Assembly (NCBI RefSeq): GCF_001522545.3
Contig: NC_031769.1
Coordinates: 9,352,470 to 9,416,469 of the forward strand
Length of the DNA: 64,000 bases
Origin: Parus major
Lineage: Eukaryota; Chordata; Aves; Passeriformes; Paridae
Direction: 5' to 3'
Both the position numbers and the translations under genes were made by a program. Shown here piece after piece: positions 9,481 to 24,400 of the stretch. Positions within the stretch are counted from its first letter, which is position 1, and each line of letters starts with the position of its first letter. Below the pieces are notes generated by a model. The model was not told where the DNA came from and made no database searches. It was given only the letters and a program-made list of their open reading frames with translations.

Positions 9481-12400
9481 ACGGCGGTGAATCCCCCCCC
9501 GCAACAGCCGTAGCGAGGAAATCCTCATCCCGCTGGGAATACCAACCGCACATCCCCCTGCAGAAGGGGATGGGTGCTTACGGAAATACCCGTTGTTCAA
9601 CGTTCTAGATAAAAGTGTGTTTAATAATTGATGCTTCTGTAGCCGCTAATTGTTCGAGCTCCCAAATTCTTCGGGAACACACGTAACTTTCGCATTAAGG
9701 TGTTAAATTATTGAACGTTTGTAAAGCTCCGGAATAAAGGAAACAAAACCACGTGCGCTAACATCAATTACTGTGTGACATTTTCTCTTGAAAAAGTAGA
9801 AGTGCCAATGCAGTGAGCTAGTGGGTTGCGATGGAAAAGTTAAACTTTGATATAAAATATTTCAGGTGTGTCGCTATAAGAATGCCAAAGAGCCAGAGGC
9901 AGTGGCAGGAACAACCACACTGAGTGAGAACCCTCCTTTTGCTGCTTCTATCAGTCGTCCTCTCACCTATTTGAGAGGGCTTTCAAATTGCCAGCTTATA
10001 CTGGAAATAAGAAAGATAAATGTTTACATGCAAAAAGTAAAGTAGTTTAGCTTAAAAATTAAAGTCAGAATTTTGTCTTACTGTTCTGTTTCTTGTTCTT
10101 TGGAATCACATTTAACTGAGTTCTTAAATTAGTTAAAAAGTCTTATCTTTCTAGTTGTGAAAGAAGAAACCCCTGTTGATCTCTTTCAAAGTTTATCTAA
10201 AGCAAGGAGGTTTCTTTTTCTACTGGCTGTTTTTTCTTTAGATTAAAGGACAGATTCTTAGCTGGTAAAAACGTTAATGGCACTTTTTGAGTTCAGTAAA
10301 TTGTGACATTTCATGTGAGCTGAATGCTCTCAGGTGGATGAATTAAGACCCCAGTGTCATTTAAGTAACTAATCTTAATCTGGATTTAAATGAGTATGTA
10401 AGTACTTCTAAATTAGCAGACAGGTGAGAAAGTTCAATAAATCCTTTGAAAGATTGTTTTAAACATTATTGTGTGGATATTTACTTACAGAGGGACAGAG
10501 ATCTCAACCCTTTATAAAATATCTCATTTTCCCTGTTTGTTTATTATACTTCTGCAAAAGCAGAGATTTAAGTGGAAAATCGTCATACACAAAAGCAACA
10601 GTTTCTGGTTGTGGTTGGGAGGTGAAAATTGCAGACCCCAGAAAACTGACAGATGTATATTATTGGGTGCCAGAGAACCACCTGTGAATGTTTGCTGTGT
10701 GCTTTTTGCCTCAGCTTTAAAATGAATCTGAAGCTGCCTTTGCTGATGTTGTCTGTTGGCTGTGCTGATTTTATGCTATTAAAATAATTCTTTCTTTGCT
10801 GATATGTACCTAAATATTGTGTAAAACCAGAACATGATTTTAAATAGGTTACTGTTTGAGACTATAATGCAGCATTCTTCTCTCTTCCCATCCATATCCT
10901 TCCTTCCAGGTTGCATTCACAAAAGTTCTGTTGAGTTTCTTAGGCTTTGTTAAAGGTTAATTTAAGAAAACTGTCAGCTTTGTTTTTACTTTCTCATCTG
11001 ACTCTCTGCAATAGTAAATATTTGGTTTTTGCCTTTTTTAAGTATCAGAAGAAAAAAACAACTGTTTGTTGCAAATACTGCCTTCTTGAGACTTGTCATT
11101 GACTTTAGAAGTTTACCAGTCCACTACAATTTTCTATAAAATCCAAGTTTGAAAAGACAAGATTTTTTAATTGTAGAATAATTTGAAAAATATATATACT
11201 GTTAAAATATTGTCTCCATATAATGAATTAACAAAAAAAAAAAAGGGCACCATATGTTTATTTTCTTCCACCAGTGCAGCTCATCATTACAATATTTTTC
11301 AATGATTATTTTGTTAATTTTCAGTAGCTTTTGCCAAGTCTAAATTTGATAATAAAGATAGCCTGATCATGTCACTTTGGATATTGTCATCATCCTTCAA
11401 TGAACTAGTTAAAATTTTCAGTAGATTAAAATTCCTCCTTTGTGACCTCAAACAATATGATTTTTTTATTTAGGCTTTTTGAAAGCAGTCAAGCAGCCAA
11501 GTGCATGAGCTCTCCAAATGCAATAGAAGAAATATAACCTATTTTACTAGGGAGCACTCTAGTGAAACAATCATGTGTACTTTGATTAGTTTCATTAACA
11601 TATTATTTTTACCTTCAGTTCTATGTACAAATATTTCATATGCAGTTAACTTACACATATAGTCTGAGCTTAAGGCTTCTTCCAGGTCCAGTCAGGTGAG
11701 ATTTACTGTAAATAGGTACTAGAGCTAAATCAAATTAGTGTTTGGATGATCTTTTCAGTGATATTTGCCATGTGTACCTTGATCCTTTCCTTAGAAATAT
11801 GATTAATTGTTAAATTATTTACTTCTCTATGCAAATTAGGTACTCAGTCTTTTCTGCACTTTTTGTTCTAGAAAAGAACCAAAGAAGATACTTGGAAAGC
11901 AGAAGAACTTAGGAAACATCTAAAGGTGGATTTATTTCATTTCTGCTAGTCTTGACGTTAAGCTGCCTTTCAGCACTAGAATTTATTGGTGGTCTAAACA
12001 TGAAGAGTTGACTCTTTGTTCTACAAGCCACTCTGCCTAGTGGAACCTGCAGTAGCTTTTTAACACTTCCTGGTGCACCAGACACTTTAAATCTGCATCA
12101 CTGAATATAAATGATACAGGGCTTTAATGTGTAGCTGCTGAGTTCCTTGTCACAACTGACTCTTCTGGAATCTCTCCAGTCCAAGGTTACCCAGAGGCCG
12201 GCCCCACTCAGCTCTTCCTGGCTACATGAATCACATAATACCCTATACATTTCTATATTAGGTAAATGGGAATAATGCATTTTTACAGTAATCACACAGC
12301 AGTCAATGGGGTATGAATTGCTGGTCACCCAAATCCAAGCTCTGCTTTATATATATTATTCACTTTCCTAAAATGTATATTATCTATTGTATTTATTATC

Positions 12401-15400
12401 ATCATCTATCATGTTTGTCTTGTTTTTTTAAACTGGTTGATTACATTATCCCCTGGTCAAATAGTCATTCAAGCTGCAGTCAGTTACATCATTGATATTT
12501 ATATTGGGTTTGTGTTCTATTTTTTAAAAGCTGTTTTCCAATATGTGTTATTATTATTCCATTTATTAGGTTTTTTTCAATAAGCACAGACATAATGTTA
12601 GTATTTACAAAGTAAGCCCAGAACTAAATCAGCATTTTAATATAGTTTGGGAAATTAAACATACATTTAGTAATTCAGCAATTTTTTTTTCACATGAATA
12701 TGCTCTTATCAAAGTAGATTGCTGAATTACAATGATAGATTTTCTGTTTTATTTCAGGCATCACTACCAGAACAAAATGAAGACCAAAAACACAGAGAGA
12801 AGAAACTGCAGAGAGAGAGGACTGTTTATGACATAGACCCTAACAGACGTGAACTCAGAGGCAGAGAGAAGAGCAAGGAAAGAACAAGAGAGAGAGAAAG
12901 ATTTAAATCCAGTGAAAGGAACAGGGACAAACGGAGAGAAAGGGAACAGGAACACCAGAGAGAAGACCGAGGGAGACACAAAGATAAGGTTCAAGAGTCA
13001 TATTTGGAGGAGAGACATGGTATACTGAAACATAAAGACAGAGAGACTGATAGAGAACGAGACAAAAAGCACAAGACATATGAAATAAAGCAAACAGATC
13101 CACAAAATTACCTGAAATCATTTGAAGGAAGAGATACAGAACATCACAGAAGAAGAGAAATCAGGCATCGTTTGGGTAAGTAACTTTGGGCTGCTGTTGT
13201 ACTTGGAAATATTTGATATTTAGATAGGAATACTCTGAAACCATATCCCATCTGTGCAGAGAGGATGAAACAGGCAGGTGTGAGTACCTACTGGCATGTG
13301 TATTTTATGGAATGTTTTGGTAACCTAGTTTTATTTTGATGCTTTAAAAAAAATGATGCTTGTTTCACTTCCTCTGAAGAGAGGATGGATGTCACTGGTT
13401 TTGCTGGTCAGTGCCTGGACACTCTCTACTGAGTGATGACCCATTCACTTGCAGGGTGATTGCTGAAATCAGTAGTATGTGTCATTACTCCTACCATTAC
13501 ACAAGACTAGAGGGATTCATTAGGAGAGAAGAAGGAATAACCAGCTTTGGAGAGAGAATTTCAACAGAATTCCTTTTCAGAAAGCTCTTACATTAGAGAA
13601 GACACATTGCTAAAATACTATTTTCTACATGCTAGAGTAAATTATGTACAGAATTTGTATATTATAAAATCTGTTCCCTAATTTATACATCTGTGTTCTA
13701 GAGGAGGAGAAAGCAAGAACTGAGGAGCGAGAAAGAAGACATAAAGCACAGAAGGTAAAGGAAGTTAGTGAAGTGTTTCCATAACAGAATAAGGTAGAAC
13801 TGTAGAAAAATGAAGAAGCTGGATCAGACTGTTTCCAAAGAAATCCAGGAGATACATAGATAGTAAGGTGATGACAAGTGTACAAAACACAAAAAAAATA
13901 TATCTCAGGTACCTGATTTTAAGGACATATTTTTTTATCTCTTTTTTTAAGCAAACATGAAATCAAATTTTCATAGCAAACAGTGCTTCATTTTTCAAAT
14001 CAAAAGTTTCCATTTTGCTATTTATGCCTCTATGACAAAGGAAATTGATGAGTGTATGTCCTACTTTAGACCATCTAGTAGATAAGAATTAATTTTTTGT
14101 GTGAAGAACATTTAATTCAAAGATTTTTCTTTATCAAAGTGTGCAGTGTCCAAGAAGAAACACCAAAATCTTAAGTGCAGTCATAATTTGAAACTTGTTA
14201 TCATAGGAAATAAAAAAAAAAATGTCTGGAAATCCATGTGACAGAACGATTAAGTTCTTACAATTAAATCATTTTAATAGTCAAATATGGATAGATTTGT
14301 GAAGATTGAACAGTCTTGGAGGACTTGTTAATATTATTTTCCCCTTTGCAGGATAATGATTTAAGAAAGAAAATTGAGAAAGTTTTAGCCTACAAAGTTG
14401 AAGAAGGTGAACGTGTACACAAGTTAGAGAAACATCAAGAGCTGGATAAAGAGAGAGAAAGAAAACACAGAGAAAAAAAAGAACATTCTGTTGGGACAGA
14501 AAAAGAGAGGCTTTCTAAAGAGAAAAGTCATAAACATTATGGAAAGGGAGAGGAAGAAAAGCATAAATCGAAGAGATCTAAAGAAAAGTCTTCCCATGGA
14601 GACAGAGAGGGGCCAGCAGCAGAAGCTAAGGAGAGAGTAAAAAGTAGAGAAAATGAGAGAAAGAAACATGATCTAAAGGTAGGTTTTGTTAAAACATTAC
14701 CTTATCACTTACTTTAATTATTAGTGTATTGTCAATAGGGGAATGATAAAAATGCTAGGATTTTCAGTCAACATTTTCTGACATTTGAGGGTAAGGTGGT
14801 AGATGAAAACACTACATCTGTATTTAAGTATGCTTATTCAGAATTGATTCCTTCCATAAAATTTAAACAAAAAAACCCTGCTTATATGTTAGAAACATCT
14901 TTTATTAATAAAATTCTTTCTTGCTATGATTTTGAATTTTTTGCAAACACTTTGGAGCGGAGATTTCATAAGGCTTGAGGTCCATTAAAGTTTATTGGCT
15001 GCCTTTGTAGCAAAAAGTGTGATTTAATGGAAACTAATTTTATGTTGTCTATGAAGGAAGAACAGCTATCCAGCTCATAAGTAGGCATGTGAATAAAGAC
15101 CCTTTATATTTGTGGGGTTTGCCTGTACTTCTGAAGCCATAGAATATCTTTTATGTTTCTAATATAGAACATGAGGTTATGTCCTAGAGACTTAATTAAT
15201 TTTTTTTCCTGATTTTTCTGAGTATTTATTCAACAAAACTGAGAGAAGGAATCTCTAGTAATTTGTAACTCTTAAATAAATTTTATGAGACATACAACAG
15301 TTGAGATGGTCTAGGATAGTTTCTTCTGCTGCCTAAAGAGTGAAGATGTACAAGCTTCTGAAATAAAAGTTGAGAAATATATTTTCTAGTGACAATATGG

Positions 15401-18400
15401 GTAATTTTCAGAGTAGGGGGCTCTCCATGAACAATTCTTGTAACTGACTGTCTGCAGCAGACAACAAAAGTCTATCAGGGGCTTGCTCAATGTTTGACTT
15501 CTTGGAAATTTGCTCAGGTAGCTGTTAGACAGCACACATGCTGATGCTTCTGTCCCAGAGTAATATTTTGATTTCTGTTTCTGAATAGGAACAAAGACCT
15601 TTGCTATTTTAACAAATATTTATTTCCTAACAGCCTATTGAATACATTTCCAAACTTAAGAAAAGCCTTCATAATACAGAATTTAAGATTCAAGTCCCTC
15701 TTCTGGGGATTAAAAGTGCCTGAGACTGTTCTCTGTCCCTGTGTCCAGTTTGTGTGAATTGTAGTAATGCTGTTAAAGTCTCATGTTTTGGAACAGGCTT
15801 GCTGCAGCCTCACAAGGTCAGCCTGCAGCCTCTGCCAGAGGCTTTTCAGAGCATCTTACAAGCAATGACTGAAATTAAATATAGTTTGTAACTGAAACAA
15901 TTCATTAGGAACCTTTTTTCCCATTTGATGAGAGTTCAACTAATACAGGTTCATATACATATTCCTTCCCAGCATTTCTGACTCATGAACGTTGTGCCTT
16001 CTTTCACAGAACAGTGAATACAAAAAGGAGGACAAGATTCAAGAAGAAATGAGACATCAGCTTACAAGGTCAGTTCAGGGATTTAAAATAATTATATACT
16101 AAATGGTGTCTACCAAGATTCAGTCATCACCAAACCAATAAGCATAAATTCTTAATCTCACATATCTGGGGATAATATTTTTCCTTTTTTTTTTCATAGG
16201 CCCAATAGTACATAAATTACAAAAAAATCCATTGCCTCTAAGATGATTCACATTAAAATGTATGTAGTTGTATTCCTTTAATTATTTTTCTTCATCAGGG
16301 AAGCAAGAGATACTCTTCAGTCCTTGTAAACTGCATATATATTAATCTGGGCACTTAGTTTTGGAGACAAATTGCTGTATTTTACCACCTGGAAATTCAC
16401 TATATAGTCATGTGGACATATGTAAGGTTCATGATGAACTACACAGGGCACTATTATGTTGTTTAGTTTAATTTGACTATCAATACTCAGTTCCTATCCT
16501 AGATGGTATCTAAAACATTATATTTATATATATAGCAAGTTTGCAGTTGAATATGAAAGGAAAAGTTCCAGATAGAAATATAATCCTGAAATTTAACTGA
16601 TCCTACGAGGCTAAGTTTTATTACTAGCAAATATAAATCTGAGAGAAGTTTCCTGTATATTTTAGTACTTTGAATTCCATAATTCTTAAGCCTTGTGAAA
16701 TTCTTGAAGAACTTTGTGAAGTCTAATTCTCTGGGTACATTGTTGGCTTCAATTCTGACTCTTAAACCCTAGTTTAGCTTCCTGGCTCAATACAAGTCTG
16801 GGTTGTTTGCTTCTGGGGACCCTGGCAGTGAAGTCACTGCCAGTGTTGGCTGAGTATTACTAATGTTAAGCATGGGACAGACCACTTTGGCTGAAGTGAA
16901 TTAGTGGAAGTGTATTCCTGTTGAAATATTTCAGAATACACATGTTGTGATGCTACCTGGCAGCAGCACTCAGCTGTGTCAGCAGTGCTGAATATTCAGG
17001 CAATGTTTTGAGGCTGTTGCTGCTGGGGTTGTGGCTGAGTCATTGTTTGTGCATAGCTGGGAAAGAAGAGTTTAGCCATTCCTGAATGGCAGGGAAGGCA
17101 GCATGCTTTAGAGAGATGTCCTGAAGGCCTGCTTCAGTTTCAAACACTGTTAATGTTGAATCACTCCAATTTGTTAGGACAAATTTTAATTTTAAAAATT
17201 TTTAATTTTGTTGCCTTTTCCTATGTTTGTCAATCCCAACAGCAGTATATACAAATACTCACACAAGAAGTAAAAATACTCTCTTCTTGAAGTCTGATAC
17301 TTTCTACTTATTCTCAACTTATTATCTATAATATTATAATATTCTCAACTTATTAAATAATCAAATATATTACTGAGTAGCAAAGCTTTTTGTTGATTTG
17401 CTCCTGCTCTCTGACTCTGATTGTATTATCCTTACAAATAAGACTCCTGAATGAAAAACCAGGTTTGAAATCTGTCTTTGATTTATAGCTTTAGTGTATA
17501 TTGAACCAAACTGATCTTGATCTCTGGTTTGCTGAAAATATTAATACAAATAATAAATGTGTGGGGTTATGAAATTTTTTTCCTTATTACTTTGTCTTGC
17601 CTTTTTATGCGATTATAGGTGTTAAATTTGGACAAAGTTTCTGAATTCTTTGCTGGTTAATCACTTGGTTATTTAATTATCCTCTTGTTTCAACAGAAAT
17701 CTATAAAAATACTTGTAGAAATATTTCAGTTAATTGGAAATTTCCAACTGTTTTTCCTTTTCAGAAAAAAAGCTTTTTTTTTTTTTTTACTAAAACAAAC
17801 AAAATCCCCAGAAAACAAAACAAACAGAATTGTTTTCTTATGAGTTAACCAATACATTAATTGTTCTCTTTTTGAATAGGACTGTAAAAGATAAAGGAAA
17901 ACTCATCAAAAAAGAGGAGATGGACACAAGACAAGAGGTAAAACTAAGGAAGAGGAAATGATTTTTATATTTTGAAATTATTTATTTTAATATTTTTAAA
18001 TGAACAGGTGCAGACAGAACCAAATTTTCATCAAGTCAGAAGCTCTATAGAGTTGGGTTTATTTGGAGCAGTCTGTGCAGATACAGCCTAACTCTACCAT
18101 AACAATTTTAAAAAGTTTCATGATATTTTCAACTAATTGATTCAGCTCATCTTTAAGTGTGAATTTCTGTGGTGAGGACCTAAATTTCATTTTCAGTTTG
18201 TGGAGAGAAATGGGCAGTTCAGTACTCTTATACTTGGACTCCTTTTCCATTATCTTCTCTGTGTTCATTGGCAATCGGAGGCAGCCCAGGAGGGTGAAAT
18301 TCCACTTAATCCCTACCTGACTCAACAAGGAGACTTAAATTCTAGGGATTTTCATTCTATGCTGTTGATTTTTTTTTGTATATTTATTGCTCCAAGTGCC

Positions 18401-21400
18401 ACAGCCTTCCAGGTATTCCAGCAGGATTTCCTAATCCTGCTTTGTATTGGCAATATATAGATTTTCTCTACAAATTCTTTAAAATAGGAACCCAGGCAAC
18501 TACTGACAAGTGGAGTTTTTTAGTGTGTAAAAACCATTTATGTACCAGGTGCATCTGTGTTATTAGTGAAGCTGACAGCTCTGTGGGCATTTCTGAGATG
18601 ATCATAGGTAATAAAAACTACAAAGTTTTACTAATAGCTAATGAAGACTCACCTTTGTTGAGTGTGTTACCAAAGGTGTATGACTAAATGGAATTAGGAT
18701 TTTTTTAAAAAATTATATGAATTATAGTTACTTCTGAGTTCCTGCAACCTTGCAGAAAGAAGAAATCAAAGAAATTTCTCACAACCTAAGTTATACTGGG
18801 GGATTCAGTCTGTTAATGAAACACTGCAAATGTTGCAACCAGGAAAGCTGCCATAAATAAATGTCATTATTTTAATCAAGTTAATAATCTAGAGAAAGGA
18901 AACGTATTTGGAAGTTACTGCAGGGATACCGTAAATCTTATTCCATGTAAATAAAGTGGAGGATTCAATGCCACCAAAATTATTTACATATAAAAATTAT
19001 CTTATTCTCCTGTTATATCCATGTCTCTGCTTTCCTGGTTTCAACATTTGCACTATTTTATTAAAGGATTAAAGTTATACCCTCAGTATAACTTAAGTGC
19101 AGGGATAATTTTGTCTAGTCTTCAAAAGAGTAGGGCAATTGTATTTTGTTGTTAGCACCAGCAATGAAATTGTAGGCAACACACCAGTTTTTATGTTGTT
19201 TCCAATAAAAATAATGGTAAAAACCAGTTGGTCTTCCCAAGATAAGTCTGAGTTCTGTTTTTCTTCTTTAGTTTAATTCAGCAATTTTCACTTCATAATA
19301 TAAATTTAATTACCTGTATAAGCTATATGTTTGCTTGAAAATGTAAAAATCTCTGAGAACAGCAACTATTAATTTATTGTATGCTAAGATTTGGCAGATA
19401 AGAGATTTTATTTTGTAAGATTATTTAATGGTTTCATTCATTTTTCTTATATAGGAAATGAAAGATACACACATCTCTAATTCAGACACAGGACTTGAGG
19501 ATTTTTCACCAAATTATGAAAATGACTTTGAAGTAAGTAAAAGCATACACTTGTCTGTCTGAAGTAATTCTTAAGTATCAAAATAGAGAATAACTTTGTT
19601 TACAGAAATAAACAGGTTTTTAGTTATTTTTTAGGTGACAGTGACCTTAATTTGGCTAACAGTAGATCGTGAGTAATTAAAATGTTCAGTATAAAGTCTC
19701 TGCTATGTATTTAGTTAGTTTTCATCAGAGGTTGGAAACCAACTTTTGTTTTTTTAGTTGAAGTGTTCACAAAATGTTTTCTCTGCCCTTTTGGATTTTA
19801 ATTATTTAAATTACTTTCTGTGAAGAATACTGAATTTTTAAAATAATCAGAACTGATAATTTTAGGTAAAAAATTAAAAAAGACAGTTCCTTTATCACTG
19901 AAAAAGTATCATAGGAAGAAGGTATTGATACATAGCATTCACTTCACTAATTTGTTTAATTGAATTCCCTGTTTTTAGGGGAATTCTCTTTTGTTTACTT
20001 TAAAGTTATTAAGATACGAGAGTGTGTGGGATGTGCTTTCATGGTGAGCTGAACTAGAATCATCTCTGTTCAGTGAGGGTAGAACTCATCTCCTCTCCTG
20101 TCAGGAGTGATGATTTCCACTGCTGAGCTGGTCACTTTGCCCTTTGCCATTCAGTGAAGAGAAATAAGCACATTTAAGACTTGTTCATATCATATATGTT
20201 AGGAGATTAATTTAGCATGACATGAATTGTCTTAGTTAAAGGAATTAATTAAAGGGTGACCCTTAGGCATAGACAGGGAGTGTGGTGGTTTAGTAAATTT
20301 GAGTCTGCCATTAAAGGATAGCTTGAATTAAAACTGTCAAAAGAACAACTTCATACATCCCTGAAGCATTTATACCACTGAACACTGTTATTTTATTTCT
20401 TATAGATCACATAATTCACCTAAACATATAGTATCTACTTTAGGATATTAAATAAAAAGACTATTTTGGGCACTGTAGAACAACACTGAGATTATCTTCT
20501 CTTGATTAAAATTACTGCACAATCAAGAGATGCCATTTTCTTTCCATCAGTTATTTTAGAGTGCCTTTCAGTCAGAGGATTTATAGCCATCTGTATGAGG
20601 TTTTTATTTTGACACCATTTTATAATTTCTGTGAAATCTTGAAAAATACATCTAATAGTCTGCATTTACTAAGTATGGAAAGTTCTGTTACTTTCAAAGG
20701 ACTATGAAGATGATTTTGAAGATGATGAAGACAAAACTGGTGAAGTAGGAGATGCAGAAGAAAACCTGAGAGAGGTTCCATTTTCCAGAACTTCAGAAAT
20801 TGAAGAAATTCAAAGAGCAATTACTGCAGAAAATGATAGGATTTTTAATCCATTGCCAAAGAAACTGGAAAATGAAAAAAAGGAACCAGTCATGGGTATG
20901 TGACTAGTACCAGCCCTTTTTTTATTAAATGTATGAGTAACACATACAACTTACAAGTCAGCTGGCCACTTTTTCTAAAAGTCTGCCTAAAGACCAAAAT
21001 CTGGTCCTCTGGATGAATCATATAGATTTGTGGTAAGCACTGTAACGTCCACATTGCTACATGATTCATAGGCATTACTAATCATTTAAATTGTGAAATA
21101 TAAAAAGTACAGACTGACATTTAATATGTCTTATTTTGGGTAAAAGAAGCATATGAGAGTCTGGATTTTGAAAACTTAAAGAGTTGGAACAGTCTGCTGG
21201 AACAGTCTGGGGCTTCCGCTGCCATTAAATTCACCTTTTTCTTTTAAGCGAAGTTGAAGCAACTGTTTTGGAGGGAAGGCAAGAAAAAATATCAATACTA
21301 CTCAAATATATAGCACTTTATCACTTTTAAATGCAAGCTCTTTCTGAAATGTCTGGCATTCAATTGATCTCACACCTGTGAGTGTCAGAGCTGCTTATTT

Positions 21401-24400
21401 AAGTACAGTTGTGGTTCTCCTTTGCAGTCTGCACTGAGGTGAACAACCACATAGAATCATTGTGTAAAAGAATATTTAATAGCTTTTTAGTCTGGTTCAA
21501 AGTTAGTACAGTCATGGAAGAATAGCATGGAGTTTCTGTAAGTCTTTACAGTATCTATTAAAGGTCTTCTCCAGCCTAGAAAACCTGGAATTCTGTCAAT
21601 TCTGGAATTCCAGCTGATTCTGTCAATAGATTTTCAGTTAATGGTCATTGCAGCCAGAACCAGCATACTATTATGTGAATTTCTTTTTGCAGAAGATTTA
21701 TGCAATTATTTTTTTTCTAATGAAAAGTACACAATCAATAAAGATTTTTAAATTTCAGAATTGTGAAGCACTTGGTTCATTCTTAATTGCACTACATTTT
21801 TTTTTTGCTGAACTTTTGATCTTGTTTGCTTAAAATGGTGGCTGATCAGTTGGCAATTATTTTTATAAGTTTAAAATAATTTTACTAGTATTGCCTAAAA
21901 GGGCGGTCAACCTTTGACGAAGTCAAAGCACCATTAGTCCTGACTGGAAGTTGCATCTTAAGGTCAATTAGATACAAACTAGCCAGGAAAGATAGATGTG
22001 ACATCAGTTGGTCTGTTAACTGTGGCTTTTCAAGGAACAGTTTTCAATGTTTTCTTTATTCATTTAAGGACATTAGTTAAGACTGTGTTGATGAGGTTCT
22101 CCTCTACCTGATTTCTTACTCAGAGGTGTAGTGTGGACGTGGTGAAGTCTGTGTGACTTTAATGCAATTTTTAGAATTTATCACAGTGTGTTTTACTGTG
22201 CACAGAGGAACAAGGCACCAGCTGATAGCAAGAGAAAGAAAGAGACATTTTCTGCATCAATCTTCTAAAGTAAAAATTACAATAGTCAGCAATTTTGAAT
22301 TGATTTATAAAGAGCCATTGCAAAGGCCATATGCTGGCCCATTACTGATGTTAAACTCACTGCTCTGAAAATGGTGATAGAGCACTTTGTGTAAGGAGCA
22401 TGAGGCACTTTTAGTAGCTGTTTTGTAACAAATCTGCTGTTTTTTAGACTTACTGCTTAACATTTTCATGCTCTTTGAAGAATGGTAACACTGTGTTTTA
22501 CAATATCACAGAAAGGCAAGATTCTTCTGTCAGAAGCTCTTTTTGTGGAATATTCATGGATTTCCAAATGGCAAACCAAAGACAAAGCAGCCGAAGTATG
22601 GCCAGTAAGCAGAAGTAAGTGTATTTTAAATAATCCTCACAAAATGGCAGCTTGCTATGGGAGATATTTGAGCTGTGTGAACTTTAAAACTTGAGGCTTA
22701 TGGAATCAAATATTTTATTAACTAGCTGTAATTAGTTCTTAAGTATATATAATTTACAGGTATTGCTATATGTCATTTTATATGACAAATGTATCTATAG
22801 ATCAGTTATTTTATTTTATTCAGGACATTTTATACAGAACATGTTGCCAGGATTGTAATTTCTTTGTGTAGTGCATTAGTGGTTTAATTAGATGTAGACT
22901 TAAAGTACTGAAAAGCAAGCCTTTTAGCTACCATCAAGACTCTGCAGAGCTCTAACTTCTTAATCAGGAATATATCTTGCATATAGTTGCCAAAGTAGCA
23001 TATTCCCTTTCAGGGATAACATCAATTGCTGTAAAAACATATTATTACTGATCTAAAATTGATCTAGATTTGAGATACCTAAGATGTCTCTGTATTCTAA
23101 AGAAACAAATTGTTGCCTGTTTTTTGTGGAACTTGCCAGGAGCTCCAGGTTTGTCTGAAGCACTATATATATTTCCAGTTTTCTGTTACAATGTTTGTAT
23201 GCATAAAGCAAGATTATTAAATGTTATTGTTAGTACCAGATTCCACTGTTTCATGGCTGCACATCAGTGGCTAATTTTCACATAAGGGAGATTTTATTGT
23301 CTAAGTTATTTAATTCACATTGCCTAAAATTATATGCTTAAATTTTACACAAGTTCATTATCTAGGCTTTCTCTCTAGACTGTGGAGACATTAAGAAACT
23401 CACAAAGGCATCTCTGGAGAATTGCCTTCTGGAATGTTTGTCAGCCTCTGCTGATTATGTACCATGACTGATTATGACTATATTTATAACACTGTGTGCA
23501 TGCTAATAGCATACACAGCCTGTGAAGTTAATGAGCATTTTCATGGTTAAAGGAAGGGGTTGTGGAATTTAATGCTGTGATAATATATTACTACCAGTAA
23601 ATAGACTGAAAGCATCCCATAAATAAATTGTGACACTTGGGAGTTGTAAATTATAAATACTTATTAATTATTTTAAGAATCTGTCTGCATTTATCATTAA
23701 GATGCGTAACTAGTTAGCAATGTTCATATGTTTGAGTTAAATCTCAGCAGTCTATACCCATGTTTGTGAGGAGATGATGTATTAGGAAGAAAAGTAAAAT
23801 GTGGGAAAGAGTATGCAATAGATGTCATCAAGTAACAAAAAGATGTGAGAATTATCCTGAAGAATAAAGAAAAATTTACTTTGAAATATTTATGAAATTC
23901 TAGCTCTTGTTGCTCTAGTCTTTTTTCAAATACAATCTAGCCTCAGCAAGAAGCTGTAACTAGAATATGCATCTGCAAGGGTTTTTAGGTATGGAATGGC
24001 TATAGACCCATAATTTTATCTGGTTTGTATTTATGTATCACATTTAAGTACATTAAAAAAATCCTGCAAGAGCAAGAGAGAGAAAAGGAGACTGTTATCT
24101 AATTGTCAAAGATTGTACTACAGCAAGAGCCTGGAATTGACTTGTAAGCAGACATCTTTGTGAATTCAAGCAGTTCATGTCTCAACAGCCTTATGGCATT
24201 AAAGCAGATAGACAGTTGTGTGAATTGTGGCTGAGACTGTCAGTCTTTTCCTGCATATGTGTAACAAAGCTAGGACATCATAGAAGATCTTTATAAAGCA
24301 CGTACACATAGGAGTGATGTGAGTTAATAAAATGAGTTTAGGAGAATTAGCCACTGTCCTAACTATAGAAGAAAGAGACATTCATCTGTTACCTCACAGA

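Noticed and set aside
8990..9600. Several 120-190 residue frames on both strands around the DYNC2I1 island
   Set aside because: GC-composition shadows; only the ATG at 9345 joins to conserved exon 2.
12764..13121. Antisense reading frames in DYNC2I1 exon 3
   Set aside because: Complement of purine-rich charged codons gives Phe/Ser/Leu-rich frames without function.
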